Below are positions 56,069 to 64,000 of a DNA stretch of 64,000 nucleotides, piece after piece; the stretch's first letter is position 1; every line of letters begins with the position of its first letter. The DNA comes from Cyclobacterium jeungdonense (GTDB lineage: Bacteria > Bacteroidota > Bacteroidia > Cytophagales > Cyclobacteriaceae), in assembly GCF_010994275.1 (NCBI RefSeq), contig NZ_WMCD01000004.1:1-64000 (forward strand), read 5' to 3'. The notes below the pieces were generated by a model that worked only from the letters and a program-made list of their open reading frames with translations, was not told the origin of the DNA and did no database searches. A program made the translations under genes and the position numbers.

Positions 56069-57601
56069 ATGAATCTGGCAGCAATAGATATCGGTACCAA
56101 CAGCATTCACATGATCATCGTGAAGTTGCAACCTGAAAGTCGTTTTGATATTTTAATGCAGGAAAAAAGCATGGTCAAATTGGGAGCAGGCGTTTTCGCG
56201 AACAACGAACTGAGCCCACAAGCCCTTGATATGGGTGTGGAAACCATCAAAAGGTACGTGCAACTGGCTGACCAGTACGGTGTGGATGACATCATTGTAA
56301 ACGCAACCAGTGCCAGCCGTGAGGCAAAAAACGGTAGGGAATTTCTAGACAGGTTAATTCATGAGGCAGGTATTTCTCCCAGGCTGATTTCAGGAAAGGA
56401 AGAGTCTCGCCTGATTTTTAAGGCAGTTAAAAAAGCGATCTCTATCAGAAAAGAAAAAGTTCTGGTACTGGATATCGGGGGAGGCAGTACGGAAGCTGTC
56501 GTGGGTGATGAAAATCAGGTTTATTTTGGAAACTCAATGAAACTGGGAGTGCTTCGTTTGCTGGATAGAGTGGGGCATCAGGAACCATTGTCAAAAAAAG
56601 AGGAAAAGGCATTAAATCTTCACATTCGGCAGGCAGCGTCGAAAATAATGGAAAAAGCATTGGAAACGGGTTTTGATAAAGTCGTGGGCACCTCTGGTAC
56701 CATCCGATCCCTGGCAGAAGCCTGCCTGGAAAAAAGCCAGAATCCTTCTCCTGAAAGTGTCAACGCAGAAGAAATCCACGTAAAGGACCTGATCAAACTC
56801 CGGGACAAATTATCAACAGCCAGCCCCGAAATCCGTGCCACCATTCCAGGCATCAGTTCCAATCGGGCAGACGCGATTCACCTTGGAGCGATTTTACTGG
56901 TAGCATTGCTCGAAATGGCCAAAACCGAAAAGATTACGATTTCGGATGCCTCTCTTCGCGAGGGCATGATCCTGCAGTACATCGAAAAACACAAGCTGCA
57001 AATTGGCGAGGAAAACCAGGGGAAAAACTTGAAAGAAAAAAGTTGCTTTTGGCTGGCCAATCGCTTCGAAACGGAGTTGGATGCCAAGAAACACATTTCA
57101 GGGCTGGCCCTGCAGCTGTTTGACCAGCTCAAACACCTGCATCAGGCCGGAGATATGGAACGAAGTCTTCTTTACCATGCTTCTCTTATTTTTGATGTGG
57201 GACTTTATGTGAAATTCCAGGATTACCACAAACATTCCCGGTACCTTATCAACAACAGCCAACTCCGGGGATTTACCAACGAAGAGGTCTTGCTATTGGG
57301 TCATTTGGCAAGATACCATCGGAAAAAAGGTCCCAAAAAAAAACATAAAAAGTTTAAAAAATTATCTTCCACACAACGAAAACAAGTCAAATTACTGGCA
57401 GGCATTTTAAGGATTGCAATAGGCCTGGATAAAACCAAAAACCAATGGGTGCAAACCGTCTACTGCATCCCTACGGCATCCAAAATCCAAATACAGGTTT
57501 TTGCAGAGGAAAATATTGCACTCGAACTATGGGAAGCCCAGCGGTTTTCAGATACCTTGACTAGCTACCTAAACAAGGATATCGAACTGATCGCTGGCTG
57601 A
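56069..57601 (+). CDS. Ppx/GppA family exopolyphosphatase
   Basis: The 510-residue protein starts with LAAIDIGTNSIHMIIV (about 3-18) and VLVLDIGGGSTEAVV (about 131-145), the two phosphate loops of the actin/hexokinase fold used by Ppx and GppA. VVGTSGTIRSLAEA (about 205-218) completes the ATPase-like core. The C-terminal part (about 340-510) has the HD-like helical domain (YHASLIFDVGLYVKFQDYHKH region). It should hydrolyse polyphosphate or pppGpp. The gene lies 10 bases after sdhB, so it may share its transcript. Confidence 0.9.
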   Translation: MNLAAIDIGTNSIHMIIVKLQPESRFDILMQEKSMVKLGAGVFANNELSPQALDMGVETIKRYVQLADQYGVDDIIVNATSASREAKNGREFLDRLIHEAGISPRLISGKEESRLIFKAVKKAISIRKEKVLVLDIGGGSTEAVVGDENQVYFGNSMKLGVLRLLDRVGHQEPLSKKEEKALNLHIRQAASKIMEKALETGFDKVVGTSGTIRSLAEACLEKSQNPSPESVNAEEIHVKDLIKLRDKLSTASPEIRATIPGISSNRADAIHLGAILLVALLEMAKTEKITISDASLREGMILQYIEKHKLQIGEENQGKNLKEKSCFWLANRFETELDAKKHISGLALQLFDQLKHLHQAGDMERSLLYHASLIFDVGLYVKFQDYHKHSRYLINNSQLRGFTNEEVLLLGHLARYHRKKGPKKKHKKFKKLSSTQRKQVKLLAGILRIAIGLDKTKNQWVQTVYCIPTASKIQIQVFAEENIALELWEAQRFSDTLTSYLNKDIELIAG

Positions 57602-57728
57602 TACCATACCTGCTTGTGATAAAGATCACTTATTTTAAAAGAGATTTGGGTCAAATTTGTAGTTCATAGATTCTATTGCCCAAAAAGAGGTAGGATCATT
57701 ATATAGAAGTGTACAAAAGAAGACTCCG

Positions 57729-59471
57729 ATGGAAATAAAAAAATATTTACCCTTTTTGCAATGGCTCCCCCATTACGATAAAACGTATTTAAAGGGGGAC
57801 TTATCTGCAGGCATTACGGTTGGGATCATGCTAATCCCACAAGGTATGGCTTATGCCATGCTGGCCGGTCTGGAACCCATACACGGATTGTATGCGGTCA
57901 CGGTTCCTTTGCTATTATATGCAATTTTTGGCAGTTCAAGACAACTTGCAGTAGGACCCGTAGCCATGGTATCCCTGTTGACCGCCGCCGGCATCAGTAG
58001 TCTGGGACCCGCATCTCCGGGCGAATATTTACTGTATGCGCTCACCCTGGCGTTTTTGGTGGGATTGGTCCAATTTTCAATGGGAGCACTTAAGCTGGGG
58101 TTTGTTGTAAATTTTCTTTCCCACCCCGTTATTAACGGCTTTACCTCAGCAGCAGCGATTATCATTGGGCTAAGTCAAATTAAGCACCTCTTTAAAATCA
58201 ACCTTCCCAATAGTGAGCATATCCAGGAAATGCTAATGGCTATTTACCAAAATATTGGAGATATTCACTGGCTCACCTTTGGTATTGGATTGCTGGGAAT
58301 CGTTATTATCAAATTTGGCAAAAAAATTCATCCGGCACTTCCCGCGCCCTTAATTGCGGTGGTGGTAGGAATTCTGCTGGTCTGGGGCTTTGGATTAACG
58401 CAAAGCGGAGTAAAAATTGTGGGAGATGTTCCGAGCGGTTTGCCTGGCTTTTCCATGCCCTCATTTGATATTAGCGGCTGGTCAACGCTGCTTCCCATTG
58501 CACTTACCATCTCTCTGGTAGGCTTTGCAGAAAGTTTCGCAGTGGCAAAAACCATTCAGGCAAAACACAAGAATTACAGGCTGGATGCCAACCAGGAGCT
58601 AATGGCATTAGGTCTCGCCAATTTTGGTGCTTCCTTCTTCCAGGGGTACCCTGTTACCGGAGGTTTTTCGAGAACTGCTGTTAACAACCAGGCAGGAGCA
58701 AAAACAACCATGGCTTCCGTAATCAGTGCCTTTCTGATCCTACTCACACTACTGTTTTTTACCGGTTTGTTTTATTACCTACCCAGCGCCATTTTGGCGG
58801 CTGTGGTGCTGGTGGCCGTGGCAGGTCTGATAGATCTCAAGGAGCCTGTCAATCTCTGGAAAAAAGATAAAACAGATTTTGCCATGCTAATCGCCACCTT
58901 TCTAATTACCCTCACCATGGGTATTGAGACAGGAATTATCGCTGGTATGGTTCTTTCGCTGCTGGTGGTGATCTACCGAGCTTCCCGACCGCACATGGCA
59001 CAATTAGGTCGTGTGCCTGGTACCCAAATATACAGAAATATCCGGCGATTTTCTGATCTCGAACTCAACCCAAATCTGCTGATTGTTCGAATTGATGGCC
59101 CCATTTACTTCGCTAACGTGGAATACATTCGAGACAAAATGAGCCAATGGCTTATCGAAAGAAATCAACAAACCAAAATGATCATCTTCAATATGGAAAG
59201 TGTCACCAGTATGGACAGCACAGGTGCCCATGCACTCTATGAATGGATAAAAGACTGGCGGGCGGAAAAAATTGATATATGTATTACCGGAACAAAAGGG
59301 CCAATCCGGGACGTATTGAACAAATGGAATCTCATTGAATGCGTTGGCGCCGACCATATGTTTATTGACGACCATTCTGCTACGTCCTATTTCGAAAAAA
59401 CACTAGACACCAAAAATAGGGAACACCTGGCACCCTATGCCTTACAAAGCAATATTGAAAAGAAGAAGTAG
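57729..59471 (+). CDS. SulP family anion transporter with STAS domain
   Basis: The 580-residue protein has about 12-14 membrane helices (about 20-430), SulP wording such as GITVGIMLIPQGMAYAMLAG (about 29-48), PVINGFTSAAAIIIG (about 136-150) and GYPVTGGFSRTAVN (about 307-320), and a C-terminal STAS domain (about 445-560, IIFNMESVTSMDSTGAHAL). Members carry sulfate, bicarbonate or dicarboxylates across the inner membrane. The substrate is not evident: no sulfur-assimilation gene is nearby. It is a single gene followed by a strong terminator. Confidence 0.93.
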   Translation: MEIKKYLPFLQWLPHYDKTYLKGDLSAGITVGIMLIPQGMAYAMLAGLEPIHGLYAVTVPLLLYAIFGSSRQLAVGPVAMVSLLTAAGISSLGPASPGEYLLYALTLAFLVGLVQFSMGALKLGFVVNFLSHPVINGFTSAAAIIIGLSQIKHLFKINLPNSEHIQEMLMAIYQNIGDIHWLTFGIGLLGIVIIKFGKKIHPALPAPLIAVVVGILLVWGFGLTQSGVKIVGDVPSGLPGFSMPSFDISGWSTLLPIALTISLVGFAESFAVAKTIQAKHKNYRLDANQELMALGLANFGASFFQGYPVTGGFSRTAVNNQAGAKTTMASVISAFLILLTLLFFTGLFYYLPSAILAAVVLVAVAGLIDLKEPVNLWKKDKTDFAMLIATFLITLTMGIETGIIAGMVLSLLVVIYRASRPHMAQLGRVPGTQIYRNIRRFSDLELNPNLLIVRIDGPIYFANVEYIRDKMSQWLIERNQQTKMIIFNMESVTSMDSTGAHALYEWIKDWRAEKIDICITGTKGPIRDVLNKWNLIECVGADHMFIDDHSATSYFEKTLDTKNREHLAPYALQSNIEKKK

Positions 59472-59678
59472 TAGCCTGGGTTGGAAGACAACCAGCAGTA
59501 AATGCTGGATGAATGGAATTCAAAAATAACAGCTTACCATGTAAGGGGATAGAAAATAACTTTCTGCCCCCTTCATTCCTTTCTGAACTGAGAAGCACTT
59601 ACACCAGACCACTATTATTAATTCTCATTAGCATTTGAAAAATCCATTTCATAACTACGGCCTATTTAACGGATGACA
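59472..59678. other. short intergenic stretch after the SulP gene
   Basis: I see no gene, promoter match or repeat in this stretch before the shared terminator. Confidence 0.4.
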
Positions 59679-59719
59679 AAAAATAAATCCCGATGGAAAT
59701 TCCATCGGGATTTATTTTT
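59679..59719. terminator. bidirectional intrinsic terminator
   Basis: A nearly perfect hairpin with stem AAATAAATCCCGATGGAA and its complement is flanked by A-rich sequence on one side and TTATTTTT on the other. It lies between the convergent SulP and superoxide dismutase genes and can end both transcripts. Confidence 0.88.
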
Positions 59720-59742
59720 GTAGGATTATGTTCCTTTCGGAA

Positions 59743-60348
59743 TTAATTTCCTGCCTGAATCACACCACAAGCCACTCTGGAACCTGCAGCCCCGGAAGGT
59801 TGAGATGTGAAGTCATCGGCATCGGCATGGATAATAACGGCTTTATTGAGGATATCCGAATCGGACCCATCACCGATAGTCCATCCTTCTACTTCCATTT
59901 CAAGTGTACCGACGCCATCGTCTCCGACTACCATGTTGTCAATATCTCCACTATGGTATCCATTTTCACCTCTTTTCCCATGAGGATCTCCAGTTGGATT
60001 CCAGTGACCTCCGGCAGAAGTAGCATCAGCTGCACTACAATCGCCATTCTCATGAAGGTGCAGGGCATGTTCTCCAGGACTGAGGTTTTCGACGTCCATT
60101 ACCAGACGAACCTTGCCATTTTCCAGGCTGGTAAATGTTGCGGTACCGGTTACATTGCTACCACTAGCACCGGACAAAATGGCAACAGCGGATTTGGTTT
60201 CCATTTCAGGAGCCGCCATCTCATTGGTTTCCATTTCCTGCTCCATACTTGTTTCTTCTCCGGAATTATTGTTTCCTGGCCCACAGGCAAAGGCAAAACC
60301 GGTAATTCCTATTGCAAATAAATAATTTACTGTTTTCATCATAATCAT
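59743..60348 (-). CDS. Cu/Zn superoxide dismutase lipoprotein
   Basis: The 201-residue protein has a lipoprotein signal (TGFAFAC, Cys22 if the first ATG is used), an acidic Met-rich linker (about 30-52), and a SodC domain. Copper and zinc ligands are recognisable: HLHENGDC (about 97-104, two His), GGHWNP, the zinc loop HGKRGENGYHSGD (about 123-135), and the copper His in VIIHADADD (about 171-179). A Cys pair (the HENGDC Cys and RVACG) can form the usual disulfide. It should remove superoxide in the envelope. Three ATG codons lie close together (60348, 60342 and 60339), so the exact start is open. Confidence 0.92.
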   Translation of the reverse strand: MIMMKTVNYLFAIGITGFAFACGPGNNNSGEETSMEQEMETNEMAAPEMETKSAVAILSGASGSNVTGTATFTSLENGKVRLVMDVENLSPGEHALHLHENGDCSAADATSAGGHWNPTGDPHGKRGENGYHSGDIDNMVVGDDGVGTLEMEVEGWTIGDGSDSDILNKAVIIHADADDFTSQPSGAAGSRVACGVIQAGN

Positions 60349-60370
60349 TTTGTTTTAATTGATTAATGGT

Positions 60371-60401
60371 TAAAGATAAATACAGAAAAAAATGTGCCAA
60401 T
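60371..60401 (-). promoter_or_regulatory. candidate promoter of the superoxide dismutase gene
   Basis: On the minus strand ATTG (60398-60401) is followed after 19 bases by TATCTTTA (60371-60378), one mismatch from TAnnTTTG. The start would be near 60364, giving a leader of about 16 bases. Confidence 0.42.
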
Positions 60402-61029
60402 TGTTACAATAACCAAATATAATTGAAATTGATTGGTATAGCAGTTTGCAAAATCCAGTGTTTGCCTTCCGCAGAATGAATTAATACCTGTTTAAAAACT
60501 AATTCTCTACACAGATTTCTGGGTGAAAAATAAAAAAACCTCACTTCAAACTTAATGGTTTATTAATACGCTCTCAAATAGATGCATTTTTCTAATTCTT
60601 TAACTTCACCCTCAACTAAGTATTATTATGAAATCAAGGCTTTGGTAGCAATTCAAAAATACTGAGATGAAGACATTAGGTGGTTTCTCTTCCAATAGTC
60701 AATTTTCATGATTTTTAAAAATAGGTTATCCCTTTTAAATCATTGAATTTTAAGGAATTAATCACCCTAAGAGGTTAGATAAAATTAATCAAATGGTTAA
60801 AATTTACCCGTATTGATGATGGGTTAGCGATGACTTTTTAAAGAAAAGATAAAATAATAGGTCTATATTGGTTTCAAGTAAAAAAAGTAGTAGATCGATG
60901 ATTATTTTTTTCCCTGGTTGGCCCGAAATGCTAGTCGATATTCCTTAGATTATCTGCGGATTTATAGCCAATTTCTTTATTTTTAACTTTCGCCTAATCA
61001 ATAGGTAATCACACCTTTCCACATCGAAA
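60402..61029. other. AT-rich intergenic region
   Basis: About 630 bases without a convincing gene on either strand, AT-rich compared with the neighbouring genes and full of stops. I see no tRNA, long hairpin or tandem repeat. Near the right end TAACTTTC is a weak promoter-like element for the cupin gene at 61030. Confidence 0.4.
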
Positions 61030-61674
61030 ATGAAAATTGACTATAAAAACCCACAGGTCCCACACGGAATCGATACGGTAAAAGTGCCTTTGGTTCAGGC
61101 TACCGAAACCTCATTGAAAGGGTTCGGCAGGCTGGTCAGCAAAGACGAATACCGACACTTCCCGATTGAAATTGTCCGTTGGCCGGCTTCCGGTTGGCGG
61201 AAAATAGACGAAGGTACCGGAGACGAGGCCGGAACCGTTTCAGGTGACTTTGAATTTTACTGGGAGGGCGATTTTTTCAGAGGTAAAAACCATGCCGTAG
61301 GTTCGGAGTACTTATTTGGTTGGAGTAAGTTACCAGAAATGGCAGACCCAGGTTCCACCGAAAAACCAACAGAGGTATTGCTATGGCATGCCAATTATCA
61401 CCCTGACGGCGGGCAATTGTTTTTTCCGCTTGATGGAAAACCGTTTATTACAGCCTTGGCTTTACCTGGCGACGGGGCCAGACCGGAGGATTTTGTAGCG
61501 TTTAAGGTGACCGGAGGGAGGGGCTTGTATATTCACCCAAATGTATGGCACGAAGCCATTGTCCCATTGGAAAGGAAAGCCATATTCTATGACGAACAGG
61601 GAGCGATCCATGCCCGGGTAAGCATCCACTTCCCGGATGAATTCGGAGTGCTGTTAAGCATCCCCCTTGAATGA
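61030..61674 (+). CDS. ureidoglycolate-lyase-like cupin protein
   Basis: The 214-residue protein resembles the AllA (ureidoglycolate lyase/hydrolase) family of cupins: HPDGGQLFFPLDGKPF (about 125-140) fits the AllA pattern in which a conserved Gln and Pro start the barrel, ALALPGDGARPEDFVAF is the next strand, and GLYIHPNVWHEA (about 176-187) carries the His and Trp motif of the family, with VSIHFPDEFG at the end. AllA splits ureidoglycolate in purine breakdown, but no other allantoin gene is present here, so function is tentative. Neighbours give no help. Confidence 0.55.
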   Translation: MKIDYKNPQVPHGIDTVKVPLVQATETSLKGFGRLVSKDEYRHFPIEIVRWPASGWRKIDEGTGDEAGTVSGDFEFYWEGDFFRGKNHAVGSEYLFGWSKLPEMADPGSTEKPTEVLLWHANYHPDGGQLFFPLDGKPFITALALPGDGARPEDFVAFKVTGGRGLYIHPNVWHEAIVPLERKAIFYDEQGAIHARVSIHFPDEFGVLLSIPLE

Positions 61675-61862
61675 CTTTCTCACATTGAAATAAGGATTTC
61701 AGTCCTTTTTTTGCCTATTCATCCCAATACCCTTCTTATTTCTCTAAATACCCACTTAATACATGGAACTAGTCAAGTCCAGTATTTTTATATGGAAAAA
61801 TAGCAATCCGGCATCATTCTTGGTCAAATATAACTTAAGTTAACGAATAAAATAAACCCAAT

Positions 61863-62072
61863 ATGTTTGAGAATTATTATGTAAATACCAACGCCCAATC
61901 CAATGGAGACCATGAGGTACACGTGGAAAGTTGTGATCATCTTCCGGAATCGCAAAACAGAAAAGCATTAGGTAGATTTACCAGGTGTCAGGATGCGGTC
62001 AAAACTGCAAAAGAAGCTTACCAAAATTCCAATGGCTGTTTCTACTGCTGCCCCGCCTGCCATACCAGTTAA
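61863..62072 (+). CDS. small conserved-looking Cys-rich protein
   Basis: The 69-residue protein has no signal peptide. It begins YYVNTNAQSNGDHEVHVE (about 5-22) and ends in a compact cysteine cluster CFYCCPACHTS, with further Cys at about 24 and 42 and His at 17, 20, 25 and 67. The spread of Cys and His suggests metal binding or a redox role. The N-terminal N-A-Q-S-N-G-D-H-E-V-H pattern and the C-terminal CxxCCxxCH look like a conserved small-protein family I have seen in Bacteroidota and other phyla, but I cannot name it. It has its own gap on both sides, and an ATG at 61863. Confidence 0.65.
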   Translation: MFENYYVNTNAQSNGDHEVHVESCDHLPESQNRKALGRFTRCQDAVKTAKEAYQNSNGCFYCCPACHTS

Positions 62073-62230
62073 TTTATTTTTAAGTTCTTAAGGTATTGCC
62101 TTTTTGCAATAAAAAGGTTTTATAAACCAAAAAACGATGGATTTACTCCTCGTTCACCTATGTAGGAAAAGGAGTTGAGCAGACGGACCCAGGAAAGGCA
62201 GAATACCTACCAAGCTCCGCGGAAATCAAC

Positions 62231-62280
62231 AAAAAATACCGCCCACAAGCCTCCTTCATCGGAAGGCTGGTGAGCGGTAA
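62231..62280 (-). terminator. intrinsic terminator after the small membrane protein
   Basis: On the minus strand a long hairpin (ACCGC ... GCGGT outer stem, AGCCT with AGGCT inner stem, mismatches between) is followed by TATTTTTTG. It lies about 30 bases beyond the stop of the gene at 62309-62521 and should end that transcript. Confidence 0.75.
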
Positions 62281-62308
62281 TAACCGAAATATAAAACCGT
62301 TTAAAAAA

Positions 62309-62521
62309 TCAAGCCAGCACTTCCTGACCTGAGTCTCTGGAAACTTTCCAAAGCAAATAAACAAACCCTGACTGAGGGACCAATACCAACAAAATCTGCG
62401 GAAGTAAAGCTCCCGAACCCAGCGTTAAATCCAGGTTACTAATACTAGCAATCGCTAAGATTAACGAAACCGACACCAGCGCAAACAGATTGGCCAACAC
62501 TAATTTTGTTTGATTTTTCAT
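62309..62521 (-). CDS. small membrane protein, two helices
   Basis: The 70-residue protein has a short basic start (MKNQTK) and two predicted membrane helices (about 7-28 and 38-58) joined by a short loop with Pro, Gln and Gly, and a short charged C-terminus. It has no recognisable family. Support for it being real comes from the clear two-helix pattern and the strong terminator right behind it. Function unknown; it might be a small inner-membrane helper protein. Confidence 0.55.
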   Translation of the reverse strand: MKNQTKLVLANLFALVSVSLILAIASISNLDLTLGSGALLPQILLVLVPQSGFVYLLWKVSRDSGQEVLA

Positions 62522-62929
62522 AATAAATAGAATTAAAAATTTAACCTTAAAAACCGACTATTTTCATATCTAAAAGCCTATTCCATTGCTAAGGTCGCGT
62601 TTAAAATTAGAATAACCAAACCCCTAACTAAGATGAAAATCAACTCATTAACACCATTTTAATTACAAAAAATGAATAATGTAAATCGATTCCTATAAAC
62701 TGCATTTCACTTCAGAAAAATAAATTAAAAAAACTTAACTTTTTTCTGACTCACCTTACCAGCCAGAATTTTTACGAAAAAGCTGCTGATACCTACCCAA
62801 ATACCTCTTTATACGAAACCTTGTTCAATTTTAAAATAATAGGAAAATAAAATTATATTCTGTATTTTTACTAATCATCAATAACAAAAGCTTAGATTTA
62901 TACTTATATAGAATTTTATACTAATAAAA
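62522..62929. other. AT-rich divergent intergenic region
   Basis: About 408 bases between divergent genes, strongly AT-rich and full of stops in all frames. It should contain promoters for both neighbours, but I find no good TTTG/TAnnTTTG pair. No repeat or RNA structure stands out. Confidence 0.4.
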
Positions 62930-64000
62930 ATGGTTCTGATCCGGAAAATAATGCTTTTGGTGCTCCTGATTTTGGGATTTTCCATTCATGGATTTTCCCA
63001 AAACCAAAGTGACCTTCTGGACCTGAGGGATTGCAGCAATGGTTGCACTTCCAGCAATTATACAATAGAATCGGTATATCTGAGTGACGCCAGCGGGACT
63101 CCCATCACCAATTCCCTGCTTACCTGTACTCCAGGTGTGGAGCAAACCACGTACATTTCCTTTACTTACACTACTAGTTCCGGAAGTCCTGTGGATAACG
63201 GCCGTTTGTTCGCCGATCTGGTGGTGGGAGACTCTTCCCTGTATTTAAATTATTTCTTTGGAACAATTCCCTCTGCCAAAACCACTTCCGATACCCTGAC
63301 CCTTTCCCAATTTCCATTATCATGGACATGCGGGGAGGTAGTAATCCTCCAAAACCCACTTTTGGCCTGGACAACGAACGCGCAGGATTACTCAACCAGC
63401 TATGCTTGTAATGACTACCCTGCTGCCCAATGCCAGAAAACCATAGATATTGTAGTGGATGCTCCTCTGGCCGTGCAATTTGAATACAGTGCCGCCTGTC
63501 CGGTGAGTGGCAGCTCTGAAGTTACTTTTACCAGTACCACCAATGGCGGAAGAGAAGCCTATCAATACAATTGGGCCTTTACCAATGCTGTCAGTAGCAG
63601 TGCTACCGTGGCAAATCCTGTAATCCAATTTAATGGTCCGGGAACGGCCGAACTGACGGTCACCGACGCCAATGGAACTCAAAACACTTTCAGCTCGGCG
63701 GTGGACGTCCCGGTAACAACCGATCTGACAGCTACCCTCACCGACCACACTGACGATGAAAACCCAAATGGAGCCATAGACCTGACCATGGTAAGCAGTG
63801 GAGCGTATACCTTTGCCTGGACAGGGCCGAATGGATTTAGTAGTAGCCAGCAAGATCTCATCGACCTGATAGCCGGAGAATACACCCTTATTGTGACCGA
63901 TGCTTTTGGTTGTACCAGTACCTGGAATTTTGAAGTGTTGTATTTCGGAGCCTTGCCGATTACCTGGGGAAAAGTAGAAGCCCGGGTTCAACCCGACCCC
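62930..64000 (+). CDS. large secreted protein with PKD/SprB-like repeats, 3' end beyond window
   Basis: An uninterrupted frame of 357 codons starts with ATG at 62930 and runs off the right edge. It begins with a signal peptide (about 1-24, MLLVLLILGFSIHGFSQ within it). After an N-terminal region with a pair of Cys-containing beta strands (about 25-180), a PKD-like domain (about 184-260, FEYSAACPVSGSSEVTF, WAFTNAVSSSATV, GTAELTVTDANG) and an SprB-like repeat (about 270-330, NPNGAIDLTM, YTFAWTGPNGF, IAGEYTLIVTDAFGC) follow. The last residues before the edge (LPITWGKVEARVQ) resemble the lead-in of many T9SS proteins to their C-terminal sorting domain, so perhaps 100 residues are missing. Surface adhesin-like function is inferred. 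Confidence 0.8.
   Translation, partial: MVLIRKIMLLVLLILGFSIHGFSQNQSDLLDLRDCSNGCTSSNYTIESVYLSDASGTPITNSLLTCTPGVEQTTYISFTYTTSSGSPVDNGRLFADLVVGDSSLYLNYFFGTIPSAKTTSDTLTLSQFPLSWTCGEVVILQNPLLAWTTNAQDYSTSYACNDYPAAQCQKTIDIVVDAPLAVQFEYSAACPVSGSSEVTFTSTTNGGREAYQYNWAFTNAVSSSATVANPVIQFNGPGTAELTVTDANGTQNTFSSAVDVPVTTDLTATLTDHTDDENPNGAIDLTMVSSGAYTFAWTGPNGFSSSQQDLIDLIAGEYTLIVTDAFGCTSTWNFEVLYFGALPITWGKVEARVQPDP

Noticed and set aside
63392-63991. 199-codon frame antisense near the right edge
   Set aside because: Lies across the plus-strand PKD/SprB-like gene, which has a signal peptide and clear domains.

Overview
The window is chromosomal DNA from a member of the Bacteroidota, most likely the order Cytophagales; a Cyclobacteriaceae-like lineage is a guess. 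Reasons: the 16S rRNA 5' end has a Bacteroidota-type sequence; promoters follow the Bacteroidota pattern (TTTG, about 19 bases, TAnnTTTG) and Shine-Dalgarno sites are mostly absent; there are type IX secretion (T9SS) cargo proteins with CHU_C tails beside a PorP/SprF-type barrel protein; and the division cluster contains the short FtsL-like protein typical of the phylum. GC content is moderate and coding density high. I see no prophage, insertion sequence, CRISPR array or defence island.

Layout. 1-640: 5' end of a 16S gene, its leader and promoter, and tRNA-Arg(ACG) with its own promoter, all on the minus strand. 756-5800: an outer-membrane barrel protein, a PAP2-like membrane protein coupled to rpoN, divergent asnS, and a small membrane protein. 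5808-9986: a three-gene efflux operon (adaptor, MacB-type permease, TolC-type channel) with no ATPase gene. 10204-15177: a zinc-ribbon methyltransferase behind a tiny ORF, wecB, an amidase lipoprotein, a second methyltransferase and a DinB-like protein. 15164-24973: two related T9SS cargo proteins (887 and 1709 residues) with yaaA between them, and a divergent PorP/SprF-type gene. 24986-31030: a Ste24-like protease, a phytanoyl-CoA dioxygenase-like protein, gpsA with a glycerolipid acyltransferase, and a polyprenyl diphosphate synthase.

31264-46640 is an uninterrupted division and cell wall (dcw) cluster: mraZ, rsmH, ftsL-like, ftsI, murE, mraY, murD, ftsW, murG, murC, ftsQ, ftsA, ftsZ. It makes lipid II, flips and polymerises it at the septum, and builds the Z ring. 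Most junctions overlap by a few bases, several with GTG or TTG starts. In front of mraZ lie four GTG-containing repeats at exact 10-base spacing, a likely MraZ operator.

46643-59471 holds metabolic and envelope genes: an FMN reductase, purine nucleoside phosphorylase, an NAD(P)-binding protein, an FG-GAP protein, a DUF3500 protein, a GH16 glucanase, a sterol-desaturase-family protein, succinate dehydrogenase/fumarate reductase A and B subunits without a membrane anchor gene, a Ppx/GppA phosphatase and a SulP transporter. 59679-64000 is looser: a Cu/Zn superoxide dismutase lipoprotein, a ureidoglycolate-lyase-like cupin, two small proteins, and the first 357 codons of another secreted, T9SS-type protein that runs off the window edge.

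No clearly undescribed system stands out. The best leads are the PorP/SprF and type B cargo locus with its low-complexity insertion, the MraZ operator, the overlapping non-ATG starts in the dcw cluster, the anchor-less sdhAB pair, the ATPase-less efflux operon, and a 69-residue cysteine-rich protein.
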